The notes: generated by a model from the sequence alone, not told the origin. Shown: positions 1 through 10,440, counted from the first letter of the stretch. The stretch is DNA of 64,000 bases from Haematobia irritans (GCF_050003625.1 NC_134398.1:101795498-101859497), one strand, 5' to 3'. Numbers and translations are program-made.

Positions 1-88
1 AATTAATGAAATAGTCTTTAAATGTGAGGAGTCCTAAATAGCGTTCAAAAATAGAAGATGTTTTTCAACACTTTATTTTAAAAACGTA
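1..88. repeat. Fragment related to the 647-bp MITE family M3
   Basis: Bases 57-85 match 1047-1082 closely (the stretch around 'tttttcaacactttatttta'), so this edge of the window looks like part of another M3 copy, cut by the window start and by the next MITE. No coding potential is visible. Confidence 0.4.
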
Positions 89-285
89 TACACCCAGAAA
101 AAGTGTCTTCAAAACTAAAGGAAAAAATGTTCATCAACTTAGTTTAGCCATTTTATTTCCATTCAGTTAAATTTTTGTGTGAAATAATAAAATTTACTTG
201 TTTCAGTAAAAAATTCCTAAACTGAAAGCAGTTAGGAATAGTTCATTAACTAGAATAAGGCATACCTTTTTCTTCGCTGGGTATA
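89..285. mobile_element. Short MITE with CACCCAG/CTGGGTA ends
   Basis: The stretch begins tatacacccagaaaaa and ends ttcttcgctgggtatac, so the termini are inverted copies of (A)CCCAG...AAA flanked by TA-rich target sequence. It is about 195 bp and non-coding. The CCCAG ends resemble those of the M4 family at 13637 and 14313, but the interiors differ. The exact boundary may be off by a few bases. Confidence 0.5.
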
Positions 286-301
286 CGAATATACTACTGA
301 A

Positions 302-405
302 CAGGGATCAGGAGCGGAGCGGAGCGGAGCAAGCCCTTTGTTTGCCGGAGCGGGAGCGGAGCGGAGCGGTTTCCAAATGAAAAACCGCTCCGCTCCGAAT
401 AAAAT
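302..405. repeat. Left subterminal GGAGCGGAGC repeats of the hAT
   Basis: Runs of GGAGC/GGAGCGGAGC on one strand are followed by inverted GCTCCGCTCC at 388-397. The partner block lies at 3926-4042. The GC-rich block stands out from the very AT-rich surroundings. In hAT elements short subterminal repeats bind transposase, so that role is the natural inference. Confidence 0.75.
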
Positions 406-729
406 ATTACTTGAATGAAATGTGTAACTTTGAAATTAAACTGTGTAGGTAATTTCAAATATAGCTAGTACTTAGCGCAGTGTGAGTAAACGTTTAAAAT
501 GTACGATATGTATTTTTGTACGTACGTACATTGGGGAAAACACAACGTGTTTTTTTGGTAATTGTTTTCAAAAACGGCAAATGTCAAAATATATCTCTAG
601 TACGTGTTGTAAAAGTAACAACAGTACTTTCGATCAATTTCATCCCGTATTACTACAAAGATGTTTGTAATGAACGTCAAATAAATGCAATTAAACGATC
701 TTTATTATATTTAATTTTTTAGTTTTCTA

Positions 730-1376
730 CACTGAAAAAAATATTGTCGTGAAGTCAAAGATTTCATGTCCTTAGAATAAGAATGCAAATTTTGCTTAAC
801 ATGGAAGACGCATTTCTCTAAAATAAAGTTTTTTTCCTTGTCCAAAAGTCAATAAACTTTTGAATGAAGTTGTAATGTCCTTATAATTAAGTGATTTTAC
901 TTAAAAATGTGTATCATAACATGAAAGATAAAATTTTTGAGGTAAGGTCAACGTGACTTTAATAATTAAGAAAAATTCTTTAAAATTAATAAAATTGCCT
1001 TTAAATTTGTTTCCTTTTGCATCTTGCCAAGCAAAAAATCGTTAAAAATAAGACTTGTTTTTCAACACTTTATTTTAAAGACGCTTTTTACTTGAAACAT
1101 AGCATAATTTCTACTGGAAGTCGAGTCTTAATATGGAAAATAACATTGTCGTTAACTCGTTTTTAAAGGATTTTGATAACAACTGGCGAAAAAATCTAAA
1201 AAAATGAAAAATTAATATTTGTTTCCTAGAAGCAAGTACATAACCGCCAAATTTAAAAGAGAATTGCTTTTTAAAATATCCTTACTTGCATTCTCCGCTT
1301 CTTTGGCTCGGAATTAATACCCAAACTGTTAAAGTAAAGACAACATCTTTGGAACCGGGCATGCTTTTTTTCAGTG
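730..1376 (+). mobile_element. MITE family M3, copy 1 (647 bp, TA target)
   Basis: Ends are CACTGAAAAAAATATTG on the left and, inverted, CACTGAAAAAAAGCATGC on the right, each flanked by TA (728-729, 1377-1378). It is non-coding. A second full copy in reverse orientation lies at 8671-9277 and a fragment at 1996-2277. The TA duplication and termini suggest mobilisation by a Tc1/mariner-type transposase. Confidence 0.85.
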
Positions 1377-1378
1377 TA

Positions 1379-1995
1379 AGGACATTCATATTTGCTTTAC
1401 TATTGTACTATATCCTAGCATTCTCTTATTTCTGATATTAATTCTCGAAAATTTAATTAAAATTATGGATAGTTTAAATTTTGGTTGAAAAATGTGAGCA
1501 TATACATTTATTTTAATTTTTTCTCACATTGAAAACTAATGACTTGATTTGTATTATTGCATATTACCTACTTTTTTTGAGAACAAACATTTCTTAAAAA
1601 CGCTGTTCGAAAATGTATTTTTACAATAAAGGAGAAAAAAGCGAAAAACAGTAGATCTGAGTAAGAATATTCGTAGGTATACCACGGACTGATTTCGATG
1701 GAGGTTGTTGCAAACATAAACATACACACACACATTACAAATATAACAAAACCTCTTCTCTACGTCTGTTGCAAAACAAAAAACACTTTCGGAGAGTAGT
1801 TACTTCTACTCTGTGTATAGACTTTCAATTCCAATCAGCGTTGCCGTTTTGGTCCGATCGGACCAAAATTGGTCCAAAAGATTTCTAATTTTTAAATTTG
1901 GTCCGATGGTCAGACCAAACAGAATTTGGTCCATTTTGGTCCATTTTCATAAATTTGGTTTCTATCACATATTAAATAGTAGATGGTGCACCGCA
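1379..1995. other. Non-coding hAT interior, unassigned
   Basis: AT-rich sequence without a supported gene. Around 1850-1945 the word ttggtcc and its complement recur several times, which suggests another decayed repeat that I cannot name. Confidence 0.4.
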
Positions 1996-2277
1996 AAGAA
2001 TATTGTCGGGAGGCCAAATATTTCACATGCTTAAAATACGAATACGAATTTTGCTTAGAATAGAAGACGTATTTCTCTGAAATAAAGTTTTTTCCTTGTC
2101 TAAAAGTCTGTAAACTTTCCAATGAAGTCTTTTTGTCCTTATAGCTAAGTGATTCGACATAAAAATGTGTATCCTAACATGAATGAAAATTTCGTTTTAA
2201 TGAAGTCAAAATGGATTTAATATTTCTGAAAAAATCTTCAGAATTAATAAAATGTTTCAACACATTGTTTTAAAGTC
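1996..2277 (+). mobile_element. M3 MITE fragment
   Basis: Starts at 'aatattgtcgggaggcc' and follows the first part of M3 copy 1 (740-1082) with many substitutions, including the stretch gaagacg(t/c)atttctct and the later tttcaacac. It lacks the right terminus. Confidence 0.65.
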
Positions 2278-2280
2278 ATT

Positions 2281-2560
2281 ATACCATAAACCACATAGTG
2301 GTTAGGGTATAATAAGTTTGATCTGCCAAAAAATGTGCCTACCAGAAATATTGATTTTAGACCCCATAAAATATATACCGATCGACTCAGAATCACCTCC
2401 TGAGTCGATCTAGCGCTTGGTGTCCGTCCGTCCGTCTGTCCATGTATTTGTTGTTCACAGGATTCCGGTCGCAATTATTAACGATTTTGATGAAATTTGG
2501 TACAGGGAGTTTTTTGGGCACAAGGACGAACGCTATTGAATTTGGAAGAAATCGGATCAA
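2281..2560 (-). mobile_element. mini-me/DINE-1-like repeat fragment
   Basis: Contains the (GTCY)n-type tract tgtccgtccgtccgtctgtc (2421-2440) next to a core with cgactcagaatcacctcctgagtcga, plus the gtggttagggtataataag end. These landmarks also occur, in the other orientation, in the repeats at 17638-18510 and 27627-30738. The attribution to the mini-me (Helentron-type) group rests on the known (TA)n plus (GTCY)n layout of that family. Confidence 0.6.
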
Positions 2561-2566
2561 ATTTAG

Positions 2567-2800
2567 ATGATGATGACATTAAAGATAAATAAAATAAATT
2601 ACTTCTTTTATCAAGCTCGCATTTCGGCACAGAGCAGTGTTCTGCAATTTTGGGATGAACGTCGAGCACACCCTCTGTATGAGCTGGCATGTGTAGTTCT
2701 AGGTGTTCCAGCTACACAAGTGAGTGTAGAGCGGAACTTTTCTGCTCTTAAACATATATATAATCACTTACGCTGCCGCCTAACGGAAACATACTTTTAA
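2567..2800 (+). pseudogene. hAT transposase C-terminal (dimerisation) domain remnant
   Basis: A 77-codon frame ends ...LACVVLGVPATQVSVERNFS... followed by an L-R-x-R-L-T motif. This is the recognisable C-terminus of hAT-family transposases (hATC region: small-P-x-T-x-V-S-x-E-R-x-F-S, then a conserved R-x-R-L). The N-terminal BED finger and RNase H-like catalytic parts are not visible upstream, because that interval is occupied by MITE and mini-me sequence. It lies on the plus strand, within the element's TIRs and just before the inserted mariner. The first codons do not match hAT, so the apparent ATG is fortuitous. No function is expected. Confidence 0.8.
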
Positions 2801-2900
2801 TTAATCTAAACACAAAATCTAAATAATTAATTTTTACTACTATTTGTTATGTATAGCAAGAAATACCTTTTGCTTTTTTTTTTGTTTCTCTTTTATAATA

Positions 2901-3834
2901 AAGGGTGATTTGTTAAGAGCTTGATAACTTTTTTTTAAAAAAAAAACGCATAAAATTTGCAAAATCTCATCGGTTCTTTATTTGAAACGTTAGATTGGTC
3001 CATGACATTTACTTTTTGAAGATAATTTCATTTAAATGTTGACCGCGGCTGCGTCTTAGGTGGTCCATTCGGAAAGTCCAATTTTGGGCAACTTTTTCGA
3101 GCATTTCGGCCGGAATAGCCCGAATTTCTTCGGAAATGTTGTCTTCCAAAGCTGGAATAGTTGCTGGCTTATTTCTGTAGACTTTAGACTTGACGTAGCC
3201 CCACAAAAAATAGTCTAAAGGCGTCAAATCGCATGATCTTGGTGGCCAACTTACCGGTCCATTTCTTGAGATGAATTGTTCTCCGAAGTTTTCCCTCAAA
3301 ATGGCCATAGAATCGCGAGCTGTGTGGCATGTAACGCCATCTTGTTGAAACCACATGTCAACCAAGTTCAGTTCTTCCATTTTTGGCAACAAAAAGTTTG
3401 TTAGCATCGAACGATAGCGATCGCCATTCACCGTAACGTTGCGTCCAACAGCATCTTTGAAAAAATACGGTCCAATGATTCCACCAGCGAACAAACCACA
3501 CCAAACAGTGCATTTTTCGGGATGCATGGGCAGTTCTTGAACGGCTTCTGGTTGCTCTTCACTCCAAATGCGGCAATTTTGCTTATTTACGTAGCCATTC
3601 AACCAGAAATGAGCCTCATCGCTGAACAAAATTTGTCGATAAAAAAGCGGATTTTCTGCCAACTTTTCTAGGGCCCATTCACTGAAAATTCGACGTTGTG
3701 GCAGATCGTTCGGCTATTCATGATGAAATGTCAAAGCATACTGAGCATCTTTCTCTTTGACACCATGTCTGAAATCCCACGTGATCTGTCAAATACTAAT
3801 GCATGAAAATCCTAACCTCAAAAGAATCACCCTT
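2901..3834 (-). mobile_element. mariner-like element, copy 1 (internally deleted)
   Basis: Terminal AAGGGTGATT (2901) and AATCACCCTT (3834) form a 10-bp inverted repeat flanked by TA (2899-2900, 3835-3836). Two more copies lie at 25415-26716 and 28184-29113. All three lack most of the N-terminal DNA-binding half of the transposase. Confidence 0.95.
3009..3662 (-). pseudogene. Tc1/mariner-superfamily transposase, C-terminal catalytic part
   Basis: The 217-codon frame covers the DDE/D catalytic core. The first acidic residue is in LFSDEAHFW, the second in WFQQDGVTCHTA, and the third in WPPRSCDLTPLDYFLWG. I count 36 residues between the second and third catalytic D, which is not the 34 of classical DD34D mariners. 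The apparent start (MAENPLFY) is internal. Upstream, toward 3760, only a short remnant of the N-terminus survives after an internal deletion that removed the paired helix-turn-helix region. The core itself has no stop, so the copy is young or recently cross-mobilised, but it cannot be autonomous. Confidence 0.9.
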
Positions 3835-3925
3835 TACAACTATTGAAGTAAGTTTTTTTTGTTTTCGTAAAATAAAACTCAATTGAACAAATAATACAAT
3901 GTTTGTACTATAATTTTCTCGAAGA

Positions 3926-4042
3926 GGAGCGGAGCGGAGCGATTTTTTTTTTTCTCGGAGCGGAGCGTGGAGCGGAGCGATTTTCTTTTCTCCGGAGCGG
4001 GAGCGGAGCTGAGCGAAAAAAATGGACCGCTCCGGATCCCTG
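3926..4042. repeat. Right subterminal GGAGCGGAGC repeats of the hAT
   Basis: Four or more GGAGCGGAGC-type motifs separated by T-runs and ending in GCTCCGGATCCCTG. They mirror the left subterminal block. Confidence 0.75.
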
Positions 4043-4050
4043 CTACTGAA

Positions 4051-4779
4051 CAAGAACATTTTATTCACTGATAACAAAGCATTCGTAAAAATAAACAAAA
4101 ACCGAACTAAAACCAAGTTTCCTCAAATTTAGTACAATTTCTTATAAAATGATAATACTGACTTCCTTTATTATAGAAAGCTTATCATACATACGAATAA
4201 CACTTGGCATAGAAAAATATTTTGGTTCATTCGTACTAAGAAGTATTCAACCCTTTCAAAACTTAAGGAAACACACTTGTTAGAATATAGGAAAATTTCC
4301 TAAATTTCTTTCATCTACCTGTAATCGATACCTGTCATCGATGTAATCGATATGTTTGCGCGTGGGTTGTTTTTTAGTTGGAATCGCATTGTTATGGTAT
4401 ACGGAGAGATTGTTAAAAAAGAATATAGTAAAATAATATAATATAAAACAAATAAAATATATAAAATATTTGTTATTTTAAATTAGTGAGGATAATTTTA
4501 GTTTTTTTGACAATTGGTTTATAAAAAAGAAAACACCAGTAGAATAACAACCCCTTCATTCGACTTCATTTTGGAATCAATTCAATTATTAGGTAATATT
4601 CAGAGACGCTAACCTTTTGTGAAAAATTGGTTTAGGATTTTTTTGTTTATATTTGTAGGTATTGAAATTGTAAAAGGTGGACGAAATTGCTAGGCAGCAA
4701 CTTATTCAAAGTGAAAGCTACTAGAAGAAGAAAAAATGTGTTTTAATATTTCAAGGCCAGTCGATGCTGTTGATTCTAC
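4051..4779. other. Intergenic, no supported gene
   Basis: AT-rich sequence with no convincing ORF or repeat terminus. It contains the ATCGAT cluster described separately and a run of TTTTTT/TATAAA-rich sequence. Confidence 0.5.
4323..4352. promoter_or_regulatory. Cluster of three ATCGAT (DRE/BEAF-like) motifs
   Basis: Three ATCGAT cores occur within about 30 bases (taatcgata, catcgatg, taatcgata). In flies TATCGATA is the DREF element and CGATA the BEAF-32 motif, both typical of housekeeping promoters and boundaries. No adjacent gene is visible, so the role is speculative. Confidence 0.3.
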
Positions 4780-6159
4780 ACACAGAGAAGAAAGTGGTTG
4801 GAATTCTGTTGTAGTTATGAACATTCTATATTTAGAAATAAAAATAGGTTGTCTATACCAATATTCCGTATCTACATGTATTTGTTCGTAACTGTAAACA
4901 TTCGATGAGATTTCCAACAGATTTTCTGTCGTGCCACAAGATAAATGGTTGTGACAACCAAATCTAACTCCTTTGAATAATTTTGAGTCAAATTGGTTGA
5001 TACGACCTACCGTAAGGGAATTTTTTAACTATCTTTTAGTAGCCACCATTTTCATATAGTATTCACAGCCGAATGACATTTGAAATTTTTAAATGTCAAT
5101 TAATTTTGAAAATTAATTGAAATAGAACTTTTAAATCGATGCAACAAAATGGGGCACAAATGTCGATTCTTATCAGCTCTTCACCATGGATGGGGTCGGA
5201 CATTACGAATGATCTATAAAGAGGATGTTTCCAGTGGACAGTGGTTTATATTCTAAATATTTTTTAGAGAATTCAAAATAACTCCATGTACCGAATATCT
5301 AGCATGTAAAATTAAACTTGGAGGTTGTGGTTCAGCTTGCATGCCGTTTGATCCCAAAATTTGTAAGAGTCGCTGACAAGTTGAGATAAAAAATAAGTAA
5401 GGCCCGACTATATTATACCCTTCACCATTCGTTAGATCTCGCCAAGAAATTTGTGAATTGTAAGTTTTTGAACAATATTTGGCTATATTTATAGATGTCG
5501 AAGGCTTACGTATTCAATTGCAGAACATATATAAGGAGGCTTTATCTAAATCTGAACCGATTTGGTTTTGAAGAATGTGAAATCTACTCTGGGTAAAATA
5601 TCAAGTCAATTGAACTAAAATCTCGTTGAATCTCGTGCATCTGTGCTCATATGCTTGTAAATCTGTCGAAAGCTATATTTGGGAGCTATACCTTAATCTG
5701 AACAGATTTCAGTGAGATCTTTTAATGGAATTTTTTAAATGGGACTACTAATATCATATCGATATTTTTCTTTTATATACATATATTCTATAATTATAAG
5801 TTTTATATCTGTGTCATATATAACAAAATTAAATAATAGTAAAATACTTAATATAAAAATTAACTTATTTCAGTAAAAAATGGATGTGGATAGCGTTATT
5901 TAGGTAGTAGGACCATTTTTTATAATTCGGTTATATGTACTCCGAGAGTTGATCGACTCAACCGAATGATGAAGGTGACAGCAGAATTTATTGGTTGACA
6001 AAATCAACTCTTTATGTCATTTAAGTCCTCTTTACCATCATTCGATTGGCAGGACCGAATTATTTGGGAGACACAACTGCGAACTGATAGTAGCTGCAAC
6101 TGCCATAAGGAGGTTGGCAATAAATTCGATTGTCCCAACCAATCTGTATTCTCTGTGTA
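4780..6159. mobile_element. 1.38-kb TIR element with CACAGAGAA termini
   Basis: The left end reads acacacagagaagaaagtgg followed by ttgg, and the right end inverted reads tacacagagaatacagattgg followed by ttgg. This gives an imperfect terminal inverted repeat of about 25 bp with TA flanking on the left. It is non-coding and contains a mini-me fragment (about 5391-5740). The right end abuts F1 sequence at 6160, so it probably inserted into an F1 copy. Confidence 0.65.
5391..5740 (+). mobile_element. Diverged mini-me-like fragment
   Basis: Contains 'ggcccgactatattatacc' and, downstream, variants of 'gctatatctaaatctgaacc', both hallmarks of the repeats at 17638 and 27627. It is strongly diverged, lacks the (GTCY)n end, and is nested in the CACAGAGAA element. 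Confidence 0.6.
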
Positions 6160-7298
6160 CTATACTCTTGTTAGAGTTGGGACAGTAAAATGAAATAAGG
6201 AGGAAATAGTGAAAAATTACACAGTAAAATCTATAAAAACAAAGTTTAGTTCCTCTTTATTAATAAGTAGTCCACGAGGAGTTGACGGACACCTTCAAAT
6301 ATAAAAGCGGGCATTAAGTTCGAGTTTTGCAGCTAAAACAATTGAAAAAGTTTATTTTCTTTAAAATAAATTATTAAAGAAAAATAAGAGGCATTTTAGA
6401 GCGATGGTGTTCAATGCTAGTAAAAAACTGTTCACGCCTAAATAAATTTATGTTTATATTATAAAATTATTTATGTATGTTTATACTCGACTCCACGTTC
6501 TTCTTTTGTTAGTTTTTGAATTCTTTCCAAATTTTAAAGTTTAGTACCAAAAACAGTTTTTTGTTACAAAATTGTTATTTTTGCAATAAAAAATAATATT
6601 TTATCCAAAAATCAGTCACTTACGTTTATATCAAGCACTGTTACTGACTATAAATCTTTAATAACCCACATTTCAAAGTTTCATTATAAAAATTTAATAT
6701 AGTATAAATATAAATGTGTAAATTAAAAAAAAAAAGTATTCGGTCGGAGCAGGGATTGAACCCACGACCCTTTGCATGCAAGGCAGACATGCTAACCACT
6801 GCTCCACGTGGCAAACAAATGTATGTTTCTGTTAAATAATGTTATGTTTGCATGGGCTCGTGGGCGCTGCAAACTATGCTATATAAATGTAACTTATAAC
6901 GATAATTATCTACTGGTGACTATAACAGCTACGTAGCCCAGTGGATAGTGTGTGTGTATGGTCCTCGGTTCGATTCTCCGTGCAGGCGAAAGGTAAAATT
7001 TAAAAAAATTATAAAAGTGAATAATTTCTTCAACATTATTTGTATTACAGAAAAAGGTGCCAAGAACTAAAATATTTCGTGGAAGTGAAAATTGCGAGTA
7101 TGTTAGGGTATGAGCACAATCGTCTTTGGGAAAAATTCTTCCAAGCATATAATATTTTTGGGCTCAAAATGCTTCCAAACATATAATATGTTCACATAAA
7201 ATAAACATATTAATGTTTCGGCAGTATCCAATAATATATGTGCTTCCTGCAAAATATGTTTGGAACATATGTTAAAGAAGCGATTTTTTTTGAGGGTG
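6160..7298 (+). mobile_element. F1 element, copy a (5'-truncated)
   Basis: Starts inside F1 at the tatactct(t)gttagagttggg boundary and runs to the right terminus tttttttgagggtg. It contains the divergent tRNA-like pair (minus module 6741-6816, partly deleted plus module 6928-6990). It lacks the CACTGTTAG left half, which was replaced by the TIR element ending at 6159. Immediately after it, inverted F1 sequence begins (7305), so 6166-6660 and 7305-7862 form a long imperfect inverted repeat. Confidence 0.8.
6741..6816 (-). other. tRNA-like module of F1 copy a (SINE-head type)
   Basis: On the minus strand it carries an A-box-like TGGAGCAGTGG, an anticodon-loop-like CTTGCAT and a B box GGTTCAATCCC. 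A long T-run follows the B box within about 20 bases, as expected for a Pol III terminator. The acceptor ends do not pair, so it is tRNA-derived and not a tRNA gene. It matches the head of the SINE at 26099. Confidence 0.7.
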
Positions 7299-7645
7299 TT
7301 GATATAAACGAAATGAGCTTTTGGATAAAATATTTTTTTATTGCAAAAATAACAATTTTGTAACAAAAAACCGTTTTTGGTATAAAAGTTTTAAATTTTG
7401 GAAGGAATTCAAAAACTCTAACAAAAGAAGAACGTGGAGTCGAGTATAAACATACATAAATAATTTTATAATATGCACATAAATTTATTTAGGCATGAAC
7501 AGTTTTTTACTAGCATTTAACACCATTTTAAATGCATTTAAAACTGATCGTTGTTGCACTTAATTTCTTAAGTTGGCATTATCGCTCTAAAATTGCCCTG
7601 TTTTGCCGTTTACTTTTCTTTTATAATTCATTTTAAAGAAAATAA

Positions 7646-7685
7646 TGTATCAGGCTCACTTAGACTATTCAGTCCATTGTGATAC
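7646..7685 (-). mobile_element. 40-bp insertion of SINE/LINE 3'-tail sequence
   Basis: The 40 bases correspond, inverted, to the GTATCACAATGGACTGAATA... region of the SINE at 26099-26454. They are flanked by a perfect 9-bp repeat agaaaataa (7637-7645, 7686-7694). Other F1 copies have the uninterrupted empty site there, so this is a real small insertion. It lacks the CCTAA tail. Confidence 0.75.
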
Positions 7686-8670
7686 AGAAAATAAACGTTT
7701 TCAATTGTTTTAGCTGCAAAACTCGAACTTAATGCCCGCTTTTATATTTGTCCGTCAAGTCCTCTTGAATTATTAATAAAGAAGAACTAAATTTTGTTTT
7801 TATACATTTTGTTTATATACATTTTTTTCATTTTACTGTCCCAAATCTAAAAAGAGTATAGTACATTTCGCTATTTTATGAAGATCCCTTTTTAATTTTT
7901 GTATATTATCCACCGTTTTTTTAATTTCCTTTGCCTGAATATTTTGACTTACTCCTCGTACGTTCCGATGTCTTTTAACGAACCAAGAAAAACATTGTGC
8001 CTACACGGACGAAAAAGACTGTTTTTCATATGTTTGGGTTTAAACATTATATATTTGGAATTCAAATTTTTCAACACAATATTTTTGAGTGCAAACATAT
8101 AATGTTCATAAACTAGCATAATATGTTTGGGGCACATATGTTAATATGTTAGAACATATTATGTTTGGGACATAAAATGTTAGAAAATATAATATGCTTG
8201 GATGCAAACATATATTAATTTAGAAATAGCCCATAAACATATATGTGTTTACAAAGAGAGACAAAGTGTATGCTGGAAGTAAAGTAATGAAAGTAACCAA
8301 TTGGCGCATTACAAATATATATACACAAAGAAAATTTCATTAAATATAGGAAAAATACTATTTGTGAATATAAACAAGTATAAATTTACATATTATGAAT
8401 AAACATATATATGTTGTGATTTAAGACTTCGCCAAAAATTGTATATGCTTAAGTAAAATATTAAAATGAGTATTCGGAGAGAAAATTCATTCGGAACCAA
8501 GATAAAATATATTTGAAAAAAAGAGCATGAGTTTTGTTTATCAATTTCGCATTACGGGCACAATTTTTTTGTTTCGTCAAAACAAATCGGAACGTAGGAC
8601 GAGTAAGTCAAAATATTCAAATAAAGGTAATTAAAGGGATCTTCATAAAAACTAACGAAGGGGCACTATA

Positions 8671-9277
8671 CACTGAACAAAAAGCATGTCCGGTTCCAAA
8701 GATTGTGTCTCCACTTTAACAATTTTGGTATTGATTCCGAACCAAAGAAGCGGAGAATACAAGTAAGGATGCTTTTAAGACACAATTCTCTTTTAAATGG
8801 GGTTTTGTGTACTTGACTCTACGAAGCACATTTCAATTTTTCGCTTTTTTCAGCTTTTTTTCATATGCTATAGAATGTCCGTTAAAAACAAGACTTCCAG
8901 TAGAAATTATGCTATGTTTCAGGAAAAAAAAAATAAAGTATTGAAAAACATATCCTTTTTTTAATGATTTTTGCCTTGTAGTCAAGATGCAAAAATGCAA
9001 CAAATTTAAAGACAATTTCATTAATTTTAAAGAATTTTTCTGAATTATTAAAGTCAAGTTGACCTTAGTCCAAAAATTTGTTCTTTCATGTTATGATACC
9101 CATTTTTTAGTCAAATCACTTAATTATAACGACAACACGACTTCATTGAAAGTATCGACCTTTGAACATGGAAAAAAAACTTTATATTCGAGAAATGCGT
9201 CTTCTAAGCTAAGCAAAAGTGGTATTCTTATTTTAAGGACATGAACTCTTTGGCCTCATGACAATATTTTTTCTGTG
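8671..9277 (-). mobile_element. MITE family M3, copy 3
   Basis: Reverse-orientation copy of 730-1376. It starts CACTGAACAAAAAGCATG after TA (8669-8670) and ends ttttttctgtg. It splits the F1 junction sequence 'actata|ctctttttagag', which is intact in other F1 copies. The right TA has decayed. Confidence 0.85.
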
Positions 9278-10152
9278 CGCTCTTTTTAGAGTTGTGAAAG
9301 TAAAATGAAAACAGGGGAAACAGTGAAAAAGTAAACAGTAAGATCTATAAAAACAAAGATTAGTTCCTCTTTATTAATGAGTAGTCCAAGAGGAGTTGAC
9401 GGATTTTTTCGAAAATAAAAGCGGGCATTGAGTTCGAGTTTTGCCGCTAAAATTATTTCTCATTTTAGCGGCAAAACCAGAATAACATTACAACTTTTTC
9501 CGGTAAATTGTATTATAACATGGTGGGGAAAGATCCAAAGCAACAATTGAATAAGTTTATTTTCTTTAAAAGAATTTATTGAAGAAAAGTAAAAGGGTAA
9601 ACATGGCCATTTTAACGCGAATTAAGAATTAAATTAAGTACAAAATTATTCGTTAATAAAAATTCATATTTATTTGTATTTCTAAATTAATGGTGTTACA
9701 TGCTAGCAAACAATTGTTCACACCAAAATAAATTTATGTGCTGTTGTAAAATTACTGTTTAGAATTTAAATATAATGTGCTTTTGAATGGTTATCGTTAA
9801 CCTTAGGATTCGATGGTAAAATATTTATATATACTCGACTTCACGTTCTTCTTTGTAAGAGTTTTTGAATTTCTTCGAAAATTTTAAACTTGTATACAAA
9901 AACCTTTATTTGTTATACAATTTTTATATTTGCAAAAAAAAATTATATTTGATTTGAACTCAGTCCATTTCGTTTATATCAAGCACTTTTCTTTTCTGAC
10001 TTTAAGTCTTTTATAAAACACGCTTTACAATTTCGTAGTAAAAATTTAATATAATAGTATGTAATGCCGAACACCTTTTCGGGAACTTCCGAACGTATCT
10101 GGAATATATGTTAAAAAATATATTAAAAAAAAATAATAATAAAAAAATGGTG

Positions 10153-10226
10153 TTGGTCCAAGCAGGGATCGAACCCAGGACCCCTGTCACGCAAGGCGGA
10201 CAACCAACCACTGCTCCACGCTGCCA
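10153..10226 (-). other. tRNA-like module of F1 copy c (SINE-head type)
   Basis: On the minus strand: GGAGCAGTGGTTGG (A-box region), CCTTGCG in the anticodon-loop position and a B box GGTTCGATCCC. T-rich terminator sequence follows (10140-10150 on the plus strand is A-rich). It is more diverged than the other copies. Confidence 0.6.
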
Positions 10227-10315
10227 ACAAATGTATGTTTAACAATGTTATGTTGTTAAACAATGTTATGTTTGCATCGGCTCGTGGGCGCCGCAAGCTA
10301 TGCTATATAAATATA

Positions 10316-10440
10316 GGTTAGGTTAGGTTAAAGTGGCAGCCCGATTAAGATTCAGGCTCACTTAGACTATTCAGTCCATTCTGATACCACATTAACTAAA
10401 AGTACCTATTACATATGGGCACTTCTAGTTTTAACCGCTG
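10316..10440 (-). other. LINE 3' UTR and (CCTAA)n tail
   Basis: On the minus strand: a conserved tail GGACTGAATAGTCTAAGTGA..., then GGGCTGCCACTTTAACC and repeats of CCTAA. The same tail ends the LINE copies at 49.4-49.6 and 59.6-59.7 kb and the SINE at 26.1 kb. Confidence 0.85.

Larger units (their letters stand above)
302..4042 (+). mobile_element. Degenerate hAT transposon with perfect 8-bp target duplication
   Basis: The left end reads CAGGGATCAGGAGCGG and the right end is its inverted counterpart (CAGGGATCCGGAGCGG on the minus strand). Both ends are flanked by the identical 8-mer ctactgaa (294-301 and 4043-4050), the target size of hAT transposons. Inside is a hAT C-terminal dimerisation-domain remnant (2567-2800) on the plus strand. 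The rest has been overrun by other repeats: M3 MITE 730-1376, an M3 fragment near 2.0 kb, a mini-me fragment and a mariner at 2901-3834. Without these the element is well under 2 kb and cannot encode a full transposase. Confidence 0.9.

Noticed and set aside
6741..6816. Functional tRNA-Ala gene
   Set aside because: Boxes and loop are present, but acceptor strands do not pair and the same sequence is repeated inside F1 copies and a SINE, so it is tRNA-derived repeat sequence.
10314..10330. Telomeric TTAGG array
   Set aside because: Only three to four units, located exactly at the 3' end of a LINE with target duplication; it is the LINE tail.
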